A stretch of 38,932 bases of DNA from a virus. How positions within the stretch are numbered: position 1 is the stretch's first letter; each line of letters starts with the position of its first letter. Positions 34,323 through 38,932 of this stretch are shown in pieces. The position numbers were made by a program, and so were the translations under genes. The DNA lies in IMG/VR virus record IMGVR_UViG_3300032242_001769, positions 1-38,932 of that record; one strand, 5' to 3'. The notes below the pieces were generated by a model. That model did not search any database, was not told where the DNA came from, and saw only the letters and a program-made list of their open reading frames with translations.

Positions 34323-35231
34323 TACATAATCAGCTAACTTCTCAGTGGTACAATTTTCAATAAAATGAGATTGTACCGCTTCATTTATCTCGTACCAAAC
34401 TTCTTTCCCTTCATCAGTAGTAAACCACTCAAGTCCCTTTTCTCTAAAAAGACGGACTGCTCTTACTAGCTGTTCCTTTGGCAATGTTGTCATAACTTGT
34501 TCTGGGCATTGTTCAATATCTAAAAACAATGGAACACAATTATTAGCCATAATTTCGTAATGGCGTAAACAATCCCATCCTGCCTTCATTGTAGTGATAC
34601 CAAACATACTTTCTGCATATTGCCGATAGTAAGACTCTTCAGTCTTAAAAATATATGTACTACGATCTCTAGGATCGCAAGGTGCTACTACTTTATCCTT
34701 ATCACATTCTATAGTTAGGATTTTTTCCTTAGGCATGGCAAAACTAATTGGAAATACTCCAGGTACTGGGTTAACTAGTTCTCGTTTAAAGTACACGGCT
34801 TTGCCAATAGCTTCTGGGAAACAGTAAGATGATAAATCAGTTCCATCAATAAATGCTATTTGATCTTTATCATAATACTGTGATACTAGTTCCCATGAAC
34901 CAGGACGGAGACCATAGTGAATATACCCAAATATGATAAGATCAAAGTATTTGTTTTTAATTTTATTTTCGATATCAGTTCTATCAACACAACTATCGTC
35001 ACCTAGGCTTCGATATATACCATATCCCACTGGGCAGTATATTACTGGATCTAGTTTACCTTCACCAAAGTCAGCATCATACATCCACCAACTGCGTTCG
35101 TATTCCACAACATCGTTACCGAATTTACTTCTAAGTCCGTTTAGTAACATGTCAGTTGAGTAGCAAGCCCCGCCACTCATACCATTAGGATAACCAGGGG
35201 GTTGTGGTTGTCTAAGTATTAATATTTTCAT
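34296..35231 (-). CDS. GT-B-like glycosyltransferase
   Basis: 311 residues. MKILILRQPQPPGYPNGMSG is followed by a Rossmann-like half and a C-terminal part with CDPRDRSTYIF, SMFGITTMKAGWDCLRHYEI and MANNCVPLFLDIEQCPEQVM, a motif chain I associate with GT-B family glycosyltransferases of LPS/virion glycan loci. It overlaps the next gene by ATGA. Confidence 0.75.
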   Translation of the reverse strand: MKILILRQPQPPGYPNGMSGGACYSTDMLLNGLRSKFGNDVVEYERSWWMYDADFGEGKLDPVIYCPVGYGIYRSLGDDSCVDRTDIENKIKNKYFDLIIFGYIHYGLRPGSWELVSQYYDKDQIAFIDGTDLSSYCFPEAIGKAVYFKRELVNPVPGVFPISFAMPKEKILTIECDKDKVVAPCDPRDRSTYIFKTEESYYRQYAESMFGITTMKAGWDCLRHYEIMANNCVPLFLDIEQCPEQVMTTLPKEQLVRAVRLFREKGLEWFTTDEGKEVWYEINEAVQSHFIENCTTEKLADYVLSNMRSAG

Positions 35232-36061
35232 TCTTGTTCCAGTATTTGTTTTGTCCAGTAATCTTGTACAGACTTGTCTCCGTCTGATACAATATACTTT
35301 TGATATTTTTCTAGATTAGATAGAACTGTTTTAGGAAAGTAGTTATCTAATTTAACACGACGCCAACTTTCACCAGGACGATTTAAGTGATCACGCCCTT
35401 GCTCAATATGTTTTTCAATATTAAGATTATCAATAATACTAGGTACATTGTATTCAGTATGGGCAAAACTTTGAATTTTATTTTTAATAAATTCCTCGTC
35501 CCCTAACCAACTAAAATGCCATCCAGCATGATGTAGTTTGATTCTACTCTTATTAGGCACATGCGAAAGGTAACGCATGGATTCACCATTAGTTTGATAT
35601 CCACGCATGGCCTTACCCCAACCTGAGTAATGTGAGTTGGTGTCTATGTAGTTTAGTTTAAAATAGCTGATGGGCATAAAGAATTCATAGTAGCCATAAT
35701 CACTATCTCGTACAAACTGCAATGCTTCGGGGCGCATAATCTCATCAACATCAGACATTATAATAACATCGTTATCCCCTAAGTCAGTCCATCCCTGTGC
35801 CAACTGATCTCGTTGCCAACCTTCATAAGTCCATGAGTTGCCGCCCAGGTTAGGTTGTTCAGCTTTAATGTATTGTATCTTGTCCCACCATTTACTGAAT
35901 CGATCTTTATTTGCTTCTAAGTTATAACCCTTATATACTCCAGTAAATGTCTTGTCACTTTCTACAATAACAAACTTATCAACATGATCATAATGTTCAG
36001 ACAATCGTAGCTCTAGGACATCGTATTCATTGCAAAATATAGTAGAATCGATTATTCTCAT
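35228..36061 (-). CDS. GT17-type glycosyltransferase, copy B
   Basis: 277 residues from the ATG at 36061, with GGGAGG 4 nt upstream. MRIIDSTIFCNEYDVLELRL, FVIVESDKTFTG, RDQLAQGW, DVIIMSDVDEIMRPEAL (the DxD) and KLHHAGWHFSWLGDEEF are the signature of glycosyltransferase family 17 (beta-1,4-N-acetylglucosaminyltransferase type). It is a tandem paralogue of the next gene; first about 60 residues nearly identical. The acceptor cannot be told. Confidence 0.87.
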   Translation of the reverse strand: MRIIDSTIFCNEYDVLELRLSEHYDHVDKFVIVESDKTFTGVYKGYNLEANKDRFSKWWDKIQYIKAEQPNLGGNSWTYEGWQRDQLAQGWTDLGDNDVIIMSDVDEIMRPEALQFVRDSDYGYYEFFMPISYFKLNYIDTNSHYSGWGKAMRGYQTNGESMRYLSHVPNKSRIKLHHAGWHFSWLGDEEFIKNKIQSFAHTEYNVPSIIDNLNIEKHIEQGRDHLNRPGESWRRVKLDNYFPKTVLSNLEKYQKYIVSDGDKSVQDYWTKQILEQE

Positions 36062-36906
36062 ACGGCCTCCCATTCTAATATTTCGTTAGGCCAAAAGTCT
36101 CGAACTATTTTTCCAGAATCGGGTAATATAAACTGTTCATACTTTTCACGATTGTTTAAAATAGTTTTTGGAAAATACTCATCCATATCGACTGTGTGCC
36201 ATGTAACATTCTCTGGCCTAAAATGATCGCGACCTTCTGCAATATGTCGATCAATATCAATGTTATCCAATATATCTGCACGATTAATTTCTTGATGACT
36301 GAAACTTTTTATTTTAGTTTTTGCAAATTCCTCGTCACCTAACCAACCAAAGTGCCAACCTGCATGATGTAAATTAATATTCCTAGCACCTGGGATAGAG
36401 TTAGTATATCTCATTTTATGCGGCTGTTGTAGCCTTATACCTCGATATGCGCGACCCCAAACTTTATAATGCCAATCTGGTTTAGCATCCATATAGTTAA
36501 ACTTAAAATAAAATGCAGGCATGTACAGTCCGTAAAAATCGTAATTAGTATTTCTAATAAATTGTAATGCTTCAGGCCTTACAATCTCATCAACATCACT
36601 AACTAGGATTACATCATCTGCTCCACAATCAGACCAACCTAGTGTCATTTGATCTCGTTGCCATTCTTCGTACTGCCAAGCATTTCCGCCTTGATTTGGA
36701 TGTACTACCTTAATGTAAACTATCTTATCTGCCCACTTGCTATAACGATCAAAATGTTTTTCTAAATTATAGCCTTTATAAATTCCAGTAAACGATCTAT
36801 CACTCTCGACGATGACAAATCTATCTACATGGTCGTAGTATTCTGATAATCTTAGTTCTAATAAATCAAACTCGTTATAAAATATAGTTGAATCAATAAT
36901 TCTCAT
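36058..36906 (-). CDS. GT17-type glycosyltransferase, copy A
   Basis: 282 residues with the same motif order as copy B: FVIVESDRSFTGIYKGYNLE, RDQMTLGWSDCG, DVILVSDVDEIVRPEAL, LHHAGWHFGWLGDEEF. The C-terminal thirds differ more, which suggests different acceptors. It overlaps both neighbours by 4 bases. Confidence 0.87.
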   Translation of the reverse strand: MRIIDSTIFYNEFDLLELRLSEYYDHVDRFVIVESDRSFTGIYKGYNLEKHFDRYSKWADKIVYIKVVHPNQGGNAWQYEEWQRDQMTLGWSDCGADDVILVSDVDEIVRPEALQFIRNTNYDFYGLYMPAFYFKFNYMDAKPDWHYKVWGRAYRGIRLQQPHKMRYTNSIPGARNINLHHAGWHFGWLGDEEFAKTKIKSFSHQEINRADILDNIDIDRHIAEGRDHFRPENVTWHTVDMDEYFPKTILNNREKYEQFILPDSGKIVRDFWPNEILEWEAV

Positions 36907-37739
36907 AGTAGTCCTGCTATTTTATTTTGTAATTTTTCGCAATGTGCAATCCACCAAGAATATGTGTTTGCTCGGTAGTTTTCTAAGGCTACTGGATCTT
37001 TTAACAATACATTAATTAGTGCAGGAGCAGTGGCCCAATCAACTATTTGTAGTAACGGGTGATCATCCCCGTATAAATTATTCCAATAATCACTTGACTC
37101 TACAATAGGCAATGCACCTGCCTGTAATGCTTCTGTTACTCTAAAACTATCAATACTACAGTTACCTTGCGGGCATGGAACAAATACGCTGTTACGATAT
37201 AGTTCAGCCATTTGTGTTGGATCTAATGCATGTCCATCAAACGGACCCCAAATTTGTCCACACTGCTTAAAGAAGTAATGCCCGTTTGGTACAGTTGTCA
37301 TCCATTTGGCCATTTCTGGACGAGTAGTTTTATCCACATGTCCAGTGAAACTCCATATATGTTTGCGTTCACTTATAGTAGGTGGGGTGATATCATGTGG
37401 GAAAGTTCTCATCCATCCTAGTGGAAAGTTAATAACTTTTGGTCCTAAGTCTTTATAGTAGTTGCGTAGTACAACATCAGCCAGTGCATAGTTAGCAGTA
37501 CTATCTCGATCCCATTCGTCACTAAGATGAATCAATCCAAACTTCTTGCCAGATTGGAACATCTTTAATGCGAAATTATCAATATTAACGCCGGCATTAT
37601 AGACAATATAGCTGTTGTCTATGTATTGAGTCTGTTGGTAATCAGTGATGGTTTGATGGGGCACTTTGCTGAATAAGTGTTCTATCCAATCACATTCCCA
37701 AGATGTTTCTCTGTTCGTATGCCAGGTTATTGTTATCAT
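36903..37739 (-). CDS. Exostosin-like (GT47-type) glycosyltransferase
   Basis: 278 residues. IWSFTGHVDKTTRPEMAKWM, YRNSVFVPCPQGNCSIDSFR and VTEALQAGALPIVESSDYW form the conserved core of exostosin/GT47-like proteins, where the Ser/Arg/Glu cluster binds the nucleotide sugar. First gene of the minus-strand trio of transferases; it begins 11 bases downstream of the 3' end of tRNA-Arg(TCT). Confidence 0.82.
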   Translation of the reverse strand: MITITWHTNRETSWECDWIEHLFSKVPHQTITDYQQTQYIDNSYIVYNAGVNIDNFALKMFQSGKKFGLIHLSDEWDRDSTANYALADVVLRNYYKDLGPKVINFPLGWMRTFPHDITPPTISERKHIWSFTGHVDKTTRPEMAKWMTTVPNGHYFFKQCGQIWGPFDGHALDPTQMAELYRNSVFVPCPQGNCSIDSFRVTEALQAGALPIVESSDYWNNLYGDDHPLLQIVDWATAPALINVLLKDPVALENYRANTYSWWIAHCEKLQNKIAGLL

Positions 37740-37749
37740 AATAGTAATT

Positions 37750-37824
37750 TGGTCCGGCCACCAGGAATCGAACCTGGATTGACTGCTTAGAAGGCAGATG
37801 TTCTTTCCATTGAACTATGGCCAG
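37750..37824 (-). tRNA. tRNA-Arg(TCT), copy 2, isolated
   Basis: Anticodon arm TCTGC-CTTCTAA-GCAGT, T-loop TTCGATT, encoded CCA. It lies alone, 11 kb from the array, between the glycan cluster and the lysis-type genes. Confidence 0.95.
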
Positions 37825-37832
37825 TTGTATAT

Positions 37833-37861
37833 ATTGTAGCACATATTTAACGACATGTCAA
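37833..37861 (-). promoter_or_regulatory. Sigma-70 promoter before isolated tRNA-Arg
   Basis: TTGACA, 17-bp spacer, TACAAT. Likely also transcribes the glycosyltransferase operon behind the tRNA. Confidence 0.85.
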
Positions 37862-37924
37862 TTAAGTGCGTAGATTTCGTTATTATCTACATAGTAAATA
37901 TTGATATACTGGAGCTCAAACACT

Positions 37925-38203
37925 ATGGGTGAATTTTTTAAATTAGTAGCAGAATTAGGGTTCCCAATCGCCGGAGCAATGGCCGCAGGATACTTTGTTT
38001 TCCTAACCCTGAAGTTTATTCTAGCTGGAGTAACCAGCAGTGTAAATGGCATGGGTGGGATTATTAAAGGACTTGATGCACGAGTTGACACTATGACAAA
38101 TCAATTACAGCGTATTGATGTTAAAGTAAGTCATGCGTTGGGACTACAGCCTGACTACGACAGAATTAGTAGAGCGGATCAAGCAAGTCAACGAAAAGAC
38201 TAA
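37925..38203 (+). CDS. Small membrane protein, holin/virion-type
   Basis: 92 residues from the ATG at 37925 (MGEFFKLVAELGFPIAGAMA), with GGAG 10 nt upstream. One transmembrane helix (about 12-35) is followed by an amphipathic coiled-coil (LDARVDTMTNQLQRIDVKV) and a conserved-looking tail GLQPDYDRISRADQASQRKD. This layout is common in T4-like phages of aquatic bacteria; holin or lysis function is only suggested. AGTAAATA upstream resembles a late promoter. Confidence 0.75.
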   Translation: MGEFFKLVAELGFPIAGAMAAGYFVFLTLKFILAGVTSSVNGMGGIIKGLDARVDTMTNQLQRIDVKVSHALGLQPDYDRISRADQASQRKD

Positions 38204-38213
38204 GGCGATTCAT

Positions 38214-38387
38214 ATGCGCCGACTAATAGTTATTGGCATATTATTATGCTCGGTGCAGCCTATGGCAAATGCTGAGAGGTGGGTATGTACACGATGGTAT
38301 TGGGTTGGTGATGTGTTTAATCGCACAGTGTATTGTTTACAGTGGATAGATAAAGATGCCCCGAAAGAAAAGGATAAGAAAAAGTGA
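38214..38387 (+). CDS. Small secreted protein with signal peptide
   Basis: 57 residues from the ATG at 38214. MRRLIVIGILLCSVQPMANA is a clear signal peptide with a likely cleavage site after ANA. The mature part (ERWVCTRWYWVGDVFNRTVY...) has two Cys, probably a disulfide, and a Lys-rich tail. Periplasmic; a spanin-like or virion role is possible but unproven. It lies between two membrane proteins and overlaps the next start. Confidence 0.75.
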   Translation: MRRLIVIGILLCSVQPMANAERWVCTRWYWVGDVFNRTVYCLQWIDKDAPKEKDKKK

Positions 38388-38878
38388 TCGATCCTATCAG
38401 TATTGGCCTTGCATTTGCAACAGCGCAGTCGGCAGTTAGTCATATTAAACAAGCCGTCGCCTTGGGCAAAGATGTCAAAGGTCTAATAGGGGAATTTAGC
38501 AAATTCTACTTATCTGCTGATCAAATTCATACGGCATCCAGTAAAAAGAAAATGGAAAGCATTAGGAAAACTAATGCCCAAATAGCTCAAGAATCATTGC
38601 AACTATCAATGGCATCAAAAGCATTGCGTGTACATGAACGAGAATTAAAAGATATATTGATATTCAGTGGCAACGGTGATGTTTGGGAAGACATGATGGC
38701 CGAGCGTGTTAGACTGTTTAAGGAAAGAGCTGAATTAGAGAGACAAGAAGAAGAACGCAAAAAGAAGCAAAGAGAAGCCTTGGGAAATTTATTCCTACAT
38801 TCTTTATTATTCTTTGCCGTAGTAGTTGTGTTATTCCCAATAGTTGCAGTCTTTTGGCAGTTGTTCCTACTCCGATAA
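38384..38878 (+). CDS. Coiled-coil membrane-anchored phage protein
   Basis: 164 residues from a GTG start overlapping the previous stop. The N-terminal DPISIGLAFATAQSAVSHIK is followed by a long charged coiled-coil (about 65-130, ending RQEEERKKKQREALGN) and a C-terminal transmembrane helix (LLFFAVVVVLFPIVAVFWQL). It is recognisable as a conserved neighbour of the two preceding genes in T4-like phages. Lysis or virion function not known. Confidence 0.78.
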   Translation: MIDPISIGLAFATAQSAVSHIKQAVALGKDVKGLIGEFSKFYLSADQIHTASSKKKMESIRKTNAQIAQESLQLSMASKALRVHERELKDILIFSGNGDVWEDMMAERVRLFKERAELERQEEERKKKQREALGNLFLHSLLFFAVVVVLFPIVAVFWQLFLLR

Positions 38879-38881
38879 ATA
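38874..38881 (+). promoter_or_regulatory. T4-type late promoter element
   Basis: GATAAATA overlapping the stop of the coiled-coil gene, 19 bases before the last ATG of the window. Confidence 0.65.
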
Positions 38882-38900
38882 ATTGTAAGAGAGGTAATTA

Positions 38901-38932
38901 ATGGATCCGGTAGAATTAGTAAACAAATATGG
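38901..38932 (+). CDS. Start of a further late gene, truncated by window edge
   Basis: ATG at 38901 reading MDPVELVNKY, with GAGAGG 6 nt upstream and a late promoter element before it. Too little is present to identify. Confidence 0.6.
   Translation, partial: MDPVELVNKY

Overview
The window looks like part of a T4-superfamily tailed phage (large myovirus). Genes are short, tightly packed and mostly on the minus strand, with many ATGA or TAATG overlaps. Late promoters of the T4 type (NATAAATA) sit directly in front of several start codons. The right end holds small membrane/lysis-type genes of the kind seen in aquatic T4-like phages. The host cannot be named. The tRNA leaders carry rrn-like boxA sequences and nearly perfect sigma-70 promoters, which fits a Gram-negative, proteobacteria-like host; this is inference.

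Layout. (1) 1-8834, minus: small conserved phage genes mixed with nucleotide and sugar enzymes: a flavin halogenase-like protein, MazG-like pyrophosphatase, an NAD-dependent epimerase, a DxD glycosyltransferase, GTP cyclohydrolase I, a short UDP-sugar dehydrogenase and an SprT-like protease. (2) 8891-15264, minus: an RNA-repair set (Rnl1-like RNA ligase, polynucleotide-kinase-like P-loop protein, metallophosphoesterase, a Cys phosphatase), an AAA ATPase and many small proteins. (3) 15300-27370, minus: a very large tRNA array. I read 42 tRNAs with recognisable anticodons here, and one more at 37750. Together they cover all 20 amino acids and include an initiator-like tRNA. Most encode their own CCA. 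Interspersed are a dCMP deaminase, an RNA polymerase omega-like protein, a CDGSH-like Fe-S miniprotein, an HNH endonuclease, a GNAT-like protein, a methyltransferase and two leaderless plus-strand mini-genes. Long structured non-coding elements and aberrant tRNA-like elements are also present. (4) 27369-37739: a glycan-building cluster of about ten glycosyltransferases, an epimerase and methyltransferases, on both strands. (5) 37925 to the right end, plus: small membrane/secreted proteins and the start of one more gene.

Regulation is the most unusual part. All 19 sigma-70-like promoters found have exactly 17-bp spacers and lie on the minus strand, often inside the end of the preceding gene. 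At several of them an inverted repeat brackets the -10 element, so that a read-through transcript would hide the ribosome-binding site or start codon while the local promoter gives an open transcript. The same logic occurs at the HNH gene with a late-type promoter. At the upstream end of the tRNA array (26946-27341) two tandem perfect promoters precede a 48-codon leader ORF, an antiterminator segment and a terminator: an attenuator layout that could couple tRNA production to translation.

The tRNA array also contains a family of long hairpin cassettes with shared arms (ACACACT.C and G.AATGTGT), several beginning exactly at a tRNA CCA end, and a 1.4-kb gene-free structured block. These are the best candidates for something undescribed. 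All structures were found by eye; none was folded by program or searched in a database.
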